Source of the DNA: Sphingomonadales bacterium
Lineage (GTDB): Bacteria; Pseudomonadota; Alphaproteobacteria; Sphingomonadales; Sphingomonadaceae
Length of the DNA stretch: 9,209 bases
NCBI GenBank assembly: GCA_025360285.1
Contig: JANYCM010000088.1
Span: 1-9,209 of the forward strand
Direction: 5' to 3'
In this document: positions 1-5,883 of the stretch, piece by piece
Numbering within the stretch: the first letter of the stretch is position 1
Layout: each line of letters starts with the position of its first letter
The notes under the pieces: generated by a model
Databases searched by the model: none
The model's input: the letters and a program-made list of their open reading frames with translations, nothing else
What the model was told of the DNA's origin: nothing
Translations under genes and position numbers: made by a program

Positions 1-119
1 AAAAGCGACCCTGCCGGCAACGACCGGTGGCGGAACGGCATAAAGCATCAAGCATAAAAAGGGTCAGGCAATTGGCACAACCAGCGAATCGGTCTGCGCA
101 GTCTTCTACGGAGTTTTCG
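1..119. other. Left-edge region upstream of small ORF
   Basis: The reading frame of the small membrane protein stays open to the window edge, and a GTG at 27 could extend it by 31 residues. The codons here (such as ATA, AAA, AGG, TCA, CAA, TCT) are far less GC-rich in third position than in the gene body, and there is no Shine-Dalgarno before 27. I therefore read this stretch as mostly non-coding leader or promoter. No clear -35/-10 pair and no RNA gene could be recognised. A GAATC (GANTC class, the CcrM methylation target in many alphaproteobacteria) lies at 86-90. Confidence 0.35.
108..113 (+). promoter_or_regulatory. Ribosome binding site deciding start at 120
   Basis: ACGGAG is complementary to the 16S 3' end over GGAG and sits 6 nt before GTG 120. 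No comparable site precedes the longer GTG start at 27. This is the main reason for choosing the shorter form of the membrane protein. Confidence 0.4.
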
Positions 120-365
120 GTGGCGCCCGCCGGTGCCCGAAGTGCTGCTGTTCGCGCTGCCTCCCGGGTTGTCCAGGTCGCGGCGGCGCAGCGGGTGCGG
201 CTCGGGCTTACGGGCATGGCGGCAATCTTCCTGCTCATCCTTGTGGCCGCGGCCGGGCTGCGGCCGGCCCAGCCGCGTTTCGCCGAAGCTGCGCACGGCG
301 AATCGCTCGCCGTGCTGGGCGTCGCCCCTGGGGCCAGCGGCCCGGCGGCACCGACATCAAAGTGA
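120..365 (+). CDS. Small single-pass membrane protein, unknown function
   Basis: This 81-residue protein was not recognised as any family. The start is taken as GTG at 120 because ACGGAG (108-113) lies 6 nt upstream and GC-rich third-position codon use begins about there; GTG at 27 (112 residues) is possible but lacks a ribosome binding site. From the 120 start, residues 1-27 are Ala/Arg-rich and basic. Residues about 28-47 form one hydrophobic membrane segment (core AAIFLLILVAAAG). The last 34 residues are Ala/Pro/Gly-rich. Basic residues before the segment predict the N-terminus inside and the tail in the periplasm. The stop at 363-365 is followed 26 bp later by a terminator-like hairpin, which supports a real gene ending here. 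It lies just upstream of the dcw operon but is separated from it by about 300 bp, so it is probably a separate transcription unit. It could still be a chance ORF. Confidence 0.45.
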   Translation: MAPAGARSAAVRAASRVVQVAAAQRVRLGLTGMAAIFLLILVAAAGLRPAQPRFAEAAHGESLAVLGVAPGASGPAAPTSK

Positions 366-391
366 CCCGAACCGCCGCATCAGGCATCGCT

Positions 392-414
392 GGCCGGCGG
401 TTTTCCGGCCTTTT
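392..414 (+). terminator. Rho-independent terminator of upstream gene
   Basis: GGCCGG (392-397) and CCGGCC (405-410) form a perfect 6-bp all-GC stem around a 7-nt loop, followed directly by TTTT (411-414). It begins 26 bp after the stop of the small membrane protein. An overlapping alternative stem, AACCGCCG (370-377) with CGGCGGTT (395-402), could form instead. The U-tract is short, so efficiency is uncertain. Confidence 0.55.
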
Positions 415-425
415 CAACCACAGAC

Positions 426-434
426 TTGTCCACA
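426..434 (+). promoter_or_regulatory. DnaA-box-like site 1
   Basis: TTGTCCACA differs from the E. coli DnaA box consensus TTATCCACA at one base and is identical to the box form preferred in Streptomyces. It abuts the 434-463 hairpin. DnaA binding here is inference from the sequence match only. Confidence 0.35.
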
Positions 435-463
435 GCCCGCCCGGCGCCATTCCGGAGCGGGCT
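434..463 (+). other. Strong 11-bp hairpin with one bulge
   Basis: AGCCCGC (434-440) pairs with GCGGGCT (457-463). Inside it CCGG (441-444) pairs with CCGG (452-455). This leaves a 7-nt loop and a single unpaired A at 456. No U-tract follows on either strand, so it is not a standard intrinsic terminator. It lies between the terminator of the upstream gene and the mraZ promoter region and could be a protein-binding palindrome, an RNA structure or a transcription-insulating element. Confidence 0.5.
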
Positions 464-484
464 GAACCCGTTCTGCGCCCTGTT

Positions 485-504
485 TCCCCATGGTTGTCCC
501 CATG
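485..504 (+). repeat. TCCCCATG direct repeat, 12-bp period
   Basis: TCCCCATG occurs at 485-492 and again at 497-504, separated by 4 nt, with a shortened copy TCCCATG at 547-553. Read on the minus strand each copy contains TGGG, the core of the E. coli MraZ recognition repeat. These may therefore be extra, oppositely oriented operator half-sites, or chance C-rich sequence. Confidence 0.3.
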
Positions 505-515
505 AATCGCGTGTC

Positions 516-561
516 TGGACCATGAAAGACCATTGAGGACTATAAAATCCCATGCTATGCG
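516..561 (+). promoter_or_regulatory. Candidate sigma70-type promoter for dcw operon
   Basis: Two overlapping candidates are visible. The first is TTGAGG (533-538) with TATGCG (556-561) at the ideal 17-nt spacing, with a good -35 but a weak -10. The second is TGGACC (516-521) with TATAAA (541-546) at 19-nt spacing, with a better -10. Either would give an mraZ leader of roughly 100-125 nt that contains the GGGGT repeats. No promoter-like pair closer to the gene stood out. Confidence 0.35.
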
Positions 562-570
562 TTACCCACA
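562..570 (+). promoter_or_regulatory. DnaA-box-like site 3
   Basis: TTACCCACA differs from the consensus TTATCCACA at one base. It lies immediately after the candidate -10 element, where a bound protein could block transcription. A two-mismatch copy, TTGTCCCCA, is at 494-502, exactly 68 bp upstream and 68 bp downstream of site 1. Binding is inferred only from similarity. Confidence 0.3.
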
Positions 571-593
571 ATGCGGGCGGCATCGCTCTTGCG

Positions 594-621
594 TGGGGTT
601 TCGATGGGGTAGGGCCGGGGT
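594..621 (+). promoter_or_regulatory. Putative MraZ operator: three GGGGT repeats
   Basis: TGGGGT (594-599), TGGGGT (605-610) and CGGGGT (616-621) are three direct repeats separated by 5-nt spacers, an exact 11-bp period. E. coli MraZ is known to bind TGGGN direct repeats with 5-nt spacers upstream of its own gene. The same arrangement, about 50 bp before the mraZ start and downstream of the candidate promoter, supports autoregulation by MraZ. The period is one base longer than the E. coli pattern. Confidence 0.55.
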
Positions 622-673
622 GAACCGGTAACATCATCGCTGTCCCCGCCGCCGGCATTGCCAGGGCGGTGCG

Positions 674-1165
674 GTGGCAGATGAGCTTTTCTTCGGTAAT
701 GCGCTGAACACGGTCGATCAGAAAAATCGGCTGTCGATCCCGGCTGACTATCGCGCTGTCATCCTGGCCAATACCAGCGGCAAGGAACTGCGCCTCGGCC
801 CATCGCGCACCGCCGATTGCCTGGTCGGCTATGACAAGTCCTATTTCGCCCGACTGCTTGCCCAGCACGACGCGCGGTTCGAAAATGACGTCAGCCGCGA
901 AGCCGATGATGCGGCAACATCGGCTTTTGGCGATGTCCTGCCACTGACCATCGACGATGCCGGGCGCATCGTGTTGCCCGGCTCGCTCAAACAGGCTGGT
1001 TTTATCAAGAACCATGTCTGGTTCATCGCCGGCGGGCGCTTCTTCGAAGCCTGGAACCCCTGGCGCTATCTCGCCCGCGCCGATCTGCCGCCGCGTCGGC
1101 TGGCGGGCCTGCGCTTTGAACTCGAATCGCGGGGCCTTGATCCTGATCGGGAACCGGTGTCGTGA
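674..1165 (+). CDS. mraZ: Transcriptional regulator MraZ
   Basis: MraZ is a ring-forming DNA-binding protein with two tandem SpoVT/AbrB-like domains that regulates the dcw operon, usually starting with its own promoter. Both signature DxxxR motifs are present: D15-R19 in DQKNRLSIPADYR and D94-R98 in DDAGRIVLP. The first domain covers about residues 5-55 and the second about 85-130. At 163 residues it is slightly longer than the typical 140-155, because of an Arg-rich C-terminal tail. GTG 674 is the start because the conserved FFGNALN opening follows at once and an in-frame stop lies upstream at 629-631. The ribosome binding site is weak (AGGG, 663-666). It is first in the operon and its last 4 bases overlap rsmH. 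The repeats at 594-621 are its likely operator. Confidence 0.93.
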   Translation: MADELFFGNALNTVDQKNRLSIPADYRAVILANTSGKELRLGPSRTADCLVGYDKSYFARLLAQHDARFENDVSREADDAATSAFGDVLPLTIDDAGRIVLPGSLKQAGFIKNHVWFIAGGRFFEAWNPWRYLARADLPPRRLAGLRFELESRGLDPDREPVS

Positions 1166-2139
1166 TCGCCGCCACCACCCCGCACATCGCCGTCCTGCAG
1201 GGCGAAACCATGGCGGCGTTGGCGCTGCGCCCTCGTGATATCTATGTCGATGCGACGCTGGGTGCCGGCGGCTATCTGCGCGCCGCCATCGCCGCCGGCA
1301 TCGGCCATGGCTATGGCTTTGATCGCGATGCCAGCGCCATTGCGCTGAACGCGGATCTCGCCGCCAATGCCGTCATCACGCTGATCAACCGTCCGTTTGC
1401 CGACATGGTGGCGGGGCTGGCCGAACACGGCGTCACCGCCGTCGATGCCATCGCCTTTGATATCGGCGTTTCATCGATGCAGATTGATCAGCCCGAACGC
1501 GGCTTTTCCTTCCAGACCGATGGCCCGCTTGACATGCGCATGGGCCAGGATGGCATGACCGCCGCCGATTTCATCAACAGCGCCAGCGAGGCCGAAATCG
1601 CCGACGTGCTGTTTCACCTGGGCGATGAACCCGGTGCCCGCCGCATCGCCCGCGCCATCGTCAATGACCGGCCGCTGACCCGCACATCGCAACTCGCCCG
1701 CCTCGTCCGCTCGGTGCTTGGCACGCAGCCTGGCAAGAAGTCCGATCCCGCCACCCGCAGCTTTCAAGCGCTGCGCATCCATGTGAACGATGAACTTGGC
1801 CAGTTGGATGCCGGGCTGGTGGCGGCCGAACAATTGCTGCGCCCCGGCGGCCGTCTGGCGGTGGTCAGCTTTCATTCGGCCGAGGACCGCCGGGTCAAGG
1901 CGTTCCTGCGCGATCGGTCGGGCGGCGCCCCCGCCGGATCGCGCCACCTGCCGCAGGCGCCGGCGCTGCGGGTGCCGAGTTTCGAACGTCCGGCCCGCGC
2001 CGTGCGCGCCAGTGCCGCCGAAATCGCCGCCAACCCCCGTGCCCGGTCGGCGACGCTGCGCGCCGCCGTGCGCAGCCGCGCGCCGGCCTGGCCGGCGGCG
2101 TCCACCGCCCCCGTCACCCCCAGCCGTGTGAGGCACTGA
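1162..2139 (+). CDS. rsmH: 16S rRNA m4C1402 methyltransferase RsmH (MraW)
   Basis: RsmH transfers a methyl group from S-adenosylmethionine to N4 of C1402 in the 16S rRNA decoding centre, in the cytoplasm. Family motifs appear in order: HIAVLQGE near the N-terminus; the SAM-binding DATLGAGG at residues 30-37; DIGVSSMQID from D100 followed by PERGFSF and DGPLDMRM; RSFQALRIHVNDE at 199-211; SFHSAEDRRVK around 236-245; and a C-terminal EIAANPRARSATLRA block. The family normally reads FHSLED; here Leu is replaced by Ala240. At 325 residues it is near usual length, with a short Ala/Pro-rich tail. The GTG start at 1162 overlaps the mraZ stop by 4 bp, with GGGA (1149-1152) as ribosome binding site. 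Confidence 0.96.
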   Translation: MIAATTPHIAVLQGETMAALALRPRDIYVDATLGAGGYLRAAIAAGIGHGYGFDRDASAIALNADLAANAVITLINRPFADMVAGLAEHGVTAVDAIAFDIGVSSMQIDQPERGFSFQTDGPLDMRMGQDGMTAADFINSASEAEIADVLFHLGDEPGARRIARAIVNDRPLTRTSQLARLVRSVLGTQPGKKSDPATRSFQALRIHVNDELGQLDAGLVAAEQLLRPGGRLAVVSFHSAEDRRVKAFLRDRSGGAPAGSRHLPQAPALRVPSFERPARAVRASAAEIAANPRARSATLRAAVRSRAPAWPAASTAPVTPSRVRH

Positions 2140-2714
2140 TGAGCCAATATCTTGGAACGGCCCTGATGCTGTTGGTAACGATCGGGTCAGGTGTCGGCTG
2201 TTCGGCGGTCAACCTTCAGGCCGCGACCGAACGCGCCGAGGTTGAAAAGCTGCAACGTCAACTTGCCGCCGACGCCAAGGATATGCGGAATTTGCGGCTG
2301 GAACTGATCAACCTGTCGCGCACCGGCTATATCCAGAGCTGGCATGGCCAATTGGCCCGGCGCGATGGCACGGCGATGGCCGCGCCGCTGGCCTGGCAGT
2401 TCCTGCGCTCCCCCGTGCAACTGGCCAGCTTCGCTGCACCGTCCGGCACGCCGGCGCTGCGCTATGCCGTCACGCCGCCGCAGGCGCCCGTCGCACCCGC
2501 CGGGGTTGTCCAGGTGGCGGCGACCACAGCGCCGCCGGGGAATGACAGCGTCATCATTCCGGTGGCGCGCCGCGTGCCGGTCGGCCAGCCGGCGCGCCTG
2601 CTGCGCGCCAGCTATGAAGCCCCGGCGCGGCCCGCGCTGAACAGTCCGGTCGATGACGTGGCAGCCGCCGGTGCCGCCGCCCCGCGTGACCTTTTGCCGG
2701 CAGCAGCACATTGA
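2139..2714 (+). CDS. ftsL: FtsL-type division protein with long Ala/Pro-rich tail
   Basis: FtsL is a small bitopic protein that, with FtsB and FtsQ, activates the septal synthase FtsW-FtsI. The call rests on position between rsmH and ftsI and on architecture. An N-terminal membrane segment is at about residues 5-22 (YLGTALMLLVTIGSGVG). A Leu-heptad-like coiled coil follows at about 28-58. Then LRLELINLSRTGYIQ resembles the end of alphaproteobacterial FtsL, where LR.E...L.RP..I is common. Sequence conservation in FtsL is poor, so the family call is partly positional. At 191 residues it is far longer than the usual 90-120. Residues about 80-191 are an Ala/Pro/Val-rich, probably disordered periplasmic tail. 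ATG 2139 overlaps the rsmH stop (TGATG), with GAGG at 2130-2133 as ribosome binding site. The Cys21 context (GVGC) is not a proper lipobox. Confidence 0.8.
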   Translation: MSQYLGTALMLLVTIGSGVGCSAVNLQAATERAEVEKLQRQLAADAKDMRNLRLELINLSRTGYIQSWHGQLARRDGTAMAAPLAWQFLRSPVQLASFAAPSGTPALRYAVTPPQAPVAPAGVVQVAATTAPPGNDSVIIPVARRVPVGQPARLLRASYEAPARPALNSPVDDVAAAGAAAPRDLLPAAAH

Positions 2715-4438
2715 TGCCGCCGCCCTTTGCCATCACCGCGGCCGGGCCGTTGCCGGTGCCGCGCATTCCGGGGCAACGTCGCAGCGCGCGTGACGCGGCG
2801 CGCGCACGGCTCGGCTGGCTGCTGCTTGCCTTCATGGTCGTGCCGGCGGCGCTGACGGTGCGACTGATCGATCTTTCCATCCTCGAGGCGCGGCCGGCGC
2901 CGCCGCGCGCGCGCCTCGTAGATGCGCCGCCGCGCGCCGATATTGTCGATCGCAACGGTGTTGAACTGGCGCAGACCTTTGAAGCCTATGCCATTGCCGT
3001 CGAACCGCAAAAGCTCGCCACCAAACCGGCGCAATTGGCGCTGCTCGCCGGCAAGATCGCCGCCATCCTGACCGATCGTACCCCGGCACAGATCCTTGCC
3101 GAACTGACCAGCCGCGATGAATTCCGCTATATCGCCCGCCGCGTGCTGCCCAGCGAGGCCAAGCGCATCAATGATCTGGGCGAACCCGCCATCCATCTGA
3201 AGCGCGAGGCCCAGCGCCTGTATCCCAACGCCGACCTTGCCGCCCACGCCATTGGTTACACCGATGACCGGGGCCATGGAATGATCGGCATGGAACGGGC
3301 GCGCGAGGCGCGGCTCGCCGACCCGGCGACGCGCGGCACGCCGCTGGTGCTGTCGCTCGATGTGCGCGCGCAGCAGGCGCTGGCCGATGAAATCCGCGGT
3401 GTCATGCTTGACCAGCAGGCCGATGGCGCCGCCGGCGTGGTGATGGATATCGCCACCGGCGAAGTCGTCGCCATGGTCTCGCTGCCCGATTTCGATCCCA
3501 ATGCGCCGGGGCGCGGAACCCAGGATGGCTATTTGAACCGCGCCACCGCCGGCACTTATGAACTGGGCAGCACCTTCAAGGCGTTCACGCTCGCCAATGG
3601 CCTGTCGGCGGGCACCATCACCTCGATGTCGCGGACCTGGGATGCCTCACGCCCGCTGCAACTCCCCGGCCATCTCATCCATGATGACCATGCCCTCAAC
3701 CGTTGGCTTACGGTGCCGGAAATCTTCATCCATTCCTCCAACATCGGCACGGCGCGCATCGCGCTGGAAACCGGCCGCGACAGCCAGCGGGCGATGCTGG
3801 AGGCGCTGGGCTTTTTCAAGCCGGTCGATATCGAGATCGGCGAACGCAAGACTCCGGGCTTTCCGGCGGTCAGCGACTGGCGGGAGGCGGCGATCGCCAC
3901 CATCGGCTATGGCCATGGCATCAGCGTGACGCCGCTGCATCTGGCCAGCGGTTATGCCACCCTTGTCAATGGCGGCATCTACCGGCCACCGACCCTGTTG
4001 AAGCGTGCGCCCGGCGCGGTGCCGGCGGGGCGGCGGGTGTTCAGCCAGGCGACATCCGACACGATGCGCGCGCTGCTGCGGCTGGTGGTGCTGAAGGGCA
4101 CCGGCAAGACCGCCAATGCGCCGGGCTATCATGTCGGCGGCAAGACCGGCACGGCGACCAAGAACCGCAATGGCGTCTATCTGAGCGGCCACAATGTTTC
4201 GACCTTTGCCGCCGCCTTTCCGATGGAGGCACCGCGCTATGTCATCATCGCCATGATCGATGATCCCAAGGGCAGCAAGGCCAGCAGCGGCCTCAAGACC
4301 GCCGGCATGGTGGTGGCGCCGATGATCGCCCGGCTGGTGCAGCGCATCGGGCCGATTCTGGGGGTGCAGCCCGATTCGGGCCGCGATATCGATGTGTCGG
4401 GCCTGATGCACGATACCGGCGAAATCGTGAAGGAATAG
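2714..4438 (+). CDS. ftsI: Septal peptidoglycan transpeptidase FtsI (PBP3)
   Basis: FtsI is the class B penicillin-binding protein that crosslinks septal peptidoglycan in the periplasm together with FtsW. Using ATG 2714, the 574-residue protein has a basic cytoplasmic N-terminus and one membrane segment at about 33-54. The pedestal domain begins RADIVDRNGVELA. The transpeptidase domain carries all three active-site motifs: STFK (nucleophile S286, K289), SSN (341-343) and KTGT (477-480). The block before the serine reads ELGS, an alphaproteobacterial variant of EPGS. No PASTA domain is present. An in-frame TTG at 2711 would add one residue. ATG 2714 is preferred because it repeats the TGATG overlap seen at rsmH-ftsL, although no good ribosome binding site is visible, which fits translational coupling. 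It is a beta-lactam target. Confidence 0.96.
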   Translation: MPPPFAITAAGPLPVPRIPGQRRSARDAARARLGWLLLAFMVVPAALTVRLIDLSILEARPAPPRARLVDAPPRADIVDRNGVELAQTFEAYAIAVEPQKLATKPAQLALLAGKIAAILTDRTPAQILAELTSRDEFRYIARRVLPSEAKRINDLGEPAIHLKREAQRLYPNADLAAHAIGYTDDRGHGMIGMERAREARLADPATRGTPLVLSLDVRAQQALADEIRGVMLDQQADGAAGVVMDIATGEVVAMVSLPDFDPNAPGRGTQDGYLNRATAGTYELGSTFKAFTLANGLSAGTITSMSRTWDASRPLQLPGHLIHDDHALNRWLTVPEIFIHSSNIGTARIALETGRDSQRAMLEALGFFKPVDIEIGERKTPGFPAVSDWREAAIATIGYGHGISVTPLHLASGYATLVNGGIYRPPTLLKRAPGAVPAGRRVFSQATSDTMRALLRLVVLKGTGKTANAPGYHVGGKTGTATKNRNGVYLSGHNVSTFAAAFPMEAPRYVIIAMIDDPKGSKASSGLKTAGMVVAPMIARLVQRIGPILGVQPDSGRDIDVSGLMHDTGEIVKE

Positions 4439-4440
4439 CC

Positions 4441-5883
4441 ATGTTGTTGCCGGCCCTGGTCAGCGCCGTGCTGCCCGGTTTCGCCGGACCCATTGCCGAC
4501 TCGCTCGTCACCGGCTTTGCGCTCGATCACCGCAAGGTGGCACCCGGCACGATCTTCGGGGCGTTTCGCGGCGCGCGGGTGAATGGCGAGGATTATATCC
4601 CCGCCGCCATTGCCGCGGGTGCCATCGCTGTGGTGACCCGGCCAGGGGTGGTGGTTGGCGGCGCGCTGGCGATTTACGCCGATGAACCGCGTTCGCCGTT
4701 CGCGCGGCTGGCGGCGCATTTCTTCGGGCCGTTTCCGGCCACCACCGTTGCCATCACCGGCACCAATGGGAAGACCAGCACCGCCGAACTGACCCGGCAA
4801 TTATGGCGCCAGGCCGGGCATGTCGCCGCCAGCATCGGCACGCTGGGGGTGACCACAGCGCATGACCAGATTTCAACGGGGCTGACCACGCCCGATGTCG
4901 TCACCTTCCTCGCCACCATGGCCGGGTTGCAGCGCGAAGGCGTCACCCACGCCAGCTTCGAAGCCAGCAGCCATGGGCTGGACCAGTACCGCACCGAAGG
5001 CCTGCCGGTTGCCGCCGCCGCCTTCACCAATTTGTCGCGTGATCATCTGGACTATCATGGCGACATGGAAAGCTATTTCACCGCCAAGCTGCGGCTGGTG
5101 CGCGACGTCGTCGATCCGGGCGGCGCGGTGGTGGTGTGGGCCGATGATGATCCCTGGTCCGGCCGGGTGATTGACGCCGCAAAAACACGCCATCTCCGCG
5201 TTTTGACCGTTGGCGCCCGCGGCGAAGCCCTCCAACTCCGGTCGCGCACCCCGTCAGCGCTTGGCCAACTACTCGAAATCACCGCTGACGGCCGGCAATT
5301 CACCGTGAATCTCCCGCTGATCGGGGCGTATCAGGCGGCGAACGCGCTGCTCGCCGCCGGGCTGGTGATTGCCACCGGGGGGGGCGTGGCGGCAACCCTG
5401 GCCAATCTGGCGCGGGTGCAGCCGGTGCGTGGCCGATTGGAGCGCGCGGTGATTTCCCGTTCTGGCGCAGCGGTTTACGTCGATTATGCCCATACCCCCG
5501 ATGCACTGGCGGCGGCAGCTGCGGCGTTGCGGCCGCATAGCAGGGGCCGGCTGCATCTGGTGTTCGGCGCCGGCGGCGACCGCGACCAGGGCAAGCGCCC
5601 GCTGATGGGTGAGGTGGCCACGCAAGTTGCCGATAACATCTTCATAACAGACGATAATCCGCGATCGGAGGACCCGGCGTTGATCCGTGCCGCCATCGCT
5701 GCCGCTGCCCCCAAGGCGCATGAAGTCGCCGATCGCCGCCAGGCCATCGCCGCCGCCATCGCCGCCGCCGGCCCCAACGATATCGTCCTCATTGCCGGCA
5801 AGGGCCATGAAAGCGGGCAGATCATCGGCGATCGGGTGCTTCCCTTCGACGATGTCCAGGTGGCGCGGGAGTGCGCACAATGA
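4441..5883 (+). CDS. murE: UDP-MurNAc-tripeptide ligase MurE (meso-DAP adding)
   Basis: MurE adds meso-diaminopimelate to UDP-MurNAc-L-Ala-D-Glu, using ATP, in the cytoplasm. The 480 residues match a full-length enzyme: an N-terminal UDP-binding domain; a central ATPase domain with the P-loop GTNGKTS (107-113); the TTPDVVTFLA and EASSHGLDQ blocks; SRDHLDYHG; the carbamylated lysine K216 in YFTAKLRL; and a C-terminal domain with YAHTPDAL and FGAGGDRDQGKR. The motif D405-N-P-R408 followed by SEDP marks meso-DAP specificity, as opposed to the lysine-type enzymes. AAGGA (4430-4434) lies 6 nt before ATG 4441, which is 2 bp after the ftsI stop. Oddity: a run of eight G at 5377-5384 inside the coding sequence. 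Confidence 0.97.
   Translation: MLLPALVSAVLPGFAGPIADSLVTGFALDHRKVAPGTIFGAFRGARVNGEDYIPAAIAAGAIAVVTRPGVVVGGALAIYADEPRSPFARLAAHFFGPFPATTVAITGTNGKTSTAELTRQLWRQAGHVAASIGTLGVTTAHDQISTGLTTPDVVTFLATMAGLQREGVTHASFEASSHGLDQYRTEGLPVAAAAFTNLSRDHLDYHGDMESYFTAKLRLVRDVVDPGGAVVVWADDDPWSGRVIDAAKTRHLRVLTVGARGEALQLRSRTPSALGQLLEITADGRQFTVNLPLIGAYQAANALLAAGLVIATGGGVAATLANLARVQPVRGRLERAVISRSGAAVYVDYAHTPDALAAAAAALRPHSRGRLHLVFGAGGDRDQGKRPLMGEVATQVADNIFITDDNPRSEDPALIRAAIAAAAPKAHEVADRRQAIAAAIAAAGPNDIVLIAGKGHESGQIIGDRVLPFDDVQVARECAQ
5377..5384 (+). repeat. G8 homopolymer inside murE
   Basis: Eight consecutive G residues encode part of the Thr-Gly-Gly-Gly-Val stretch of MurE. The reading frame is intact through the tract, and downstream motifs (YAHTPDAL, DNPR) are in frame, so the count is correct in this sequence. 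Such tracts are prone to replication slippage and sequencing error. In an essential gene, slippage would be lethal and not switch-like. Confidence 0.6.

Larger units (their letters stand above)
366..673. other. Intergenic regulatory region before mraZ
   Basis: This 308-bp stretch has no convincing gene. It holds, in order: a terminator for the upstream gene (392-414), a DnaA-box-like 9-mer (426-434), a strong imperfect palindrome (434-463), a TCCCCATG direct repeat (485-504), a weaker DnaA-box-like 9-mer (494-502), a GAATC site (504-508), candidate promoter elements (516-561), another DnaA-box-like 9-mer (562-570) and three GGGGT repeats at 11-bp period (594-621). The mraZ ribosome binding site is weak (AGGG, 663-666). 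Tiny ATG reading frames at 502 (7 codons) and 522 (4 codons) look incidental. Confidence 0.6.

Noticed and set aside
504..508. GAATC as evidence of CcrM/GcrA control of the operon
   Set aside because: A single GANTC site, not placed within a promoter element, is weak evidence; it is noted only in the description of the intergenic region.
502..536. Short leader-peptide frames (ATG at 502, 7 codons; ATG at 522, 4 codons)
   Set aside because: They lack ribosome binding sites, have no run of regulatory codons and show no attenuator hairpin downstream. They probably lie upstream of or around the promoter.
646..669. Hairpin CCGCC/GGCGG overlapping the mraZ ribosome binding site
   Set aside because: It has only a 5-bp outer stem with mismatches inside, which is common by chance in sequence this GC-rich.
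1..673. RNase P RNA (rnpB) or another structured RNA gene upstream of mraZ
   Set aside because: I looked for the conserved P4 segments and a typical 3' end. The GGGCTTAC-like string near 203-210 has no supporting partner sequences, and it lies inside the membrane-protein reading frame.
380..1015. Long minus-strand open frame opposite mraZ and its leader (211 codons), plus many similar antisense frames through the window
   Set aside because: These are the usual mirror frames of GC-rich genes. Their proteins are low-complexity Arg/Ala/Gly-rich, lack recognisable motifs and lie opposite well-identified genes.
2190..2204. Lipoprotein signal in the ftsL-type protein (Cys21 after a hydrophobic stretch)
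   Set aside because: The residues before the Cys are G-V-G with no Leu/Val at -3, and there is no clear positively charged n-region, so it does not fit the lipobox.
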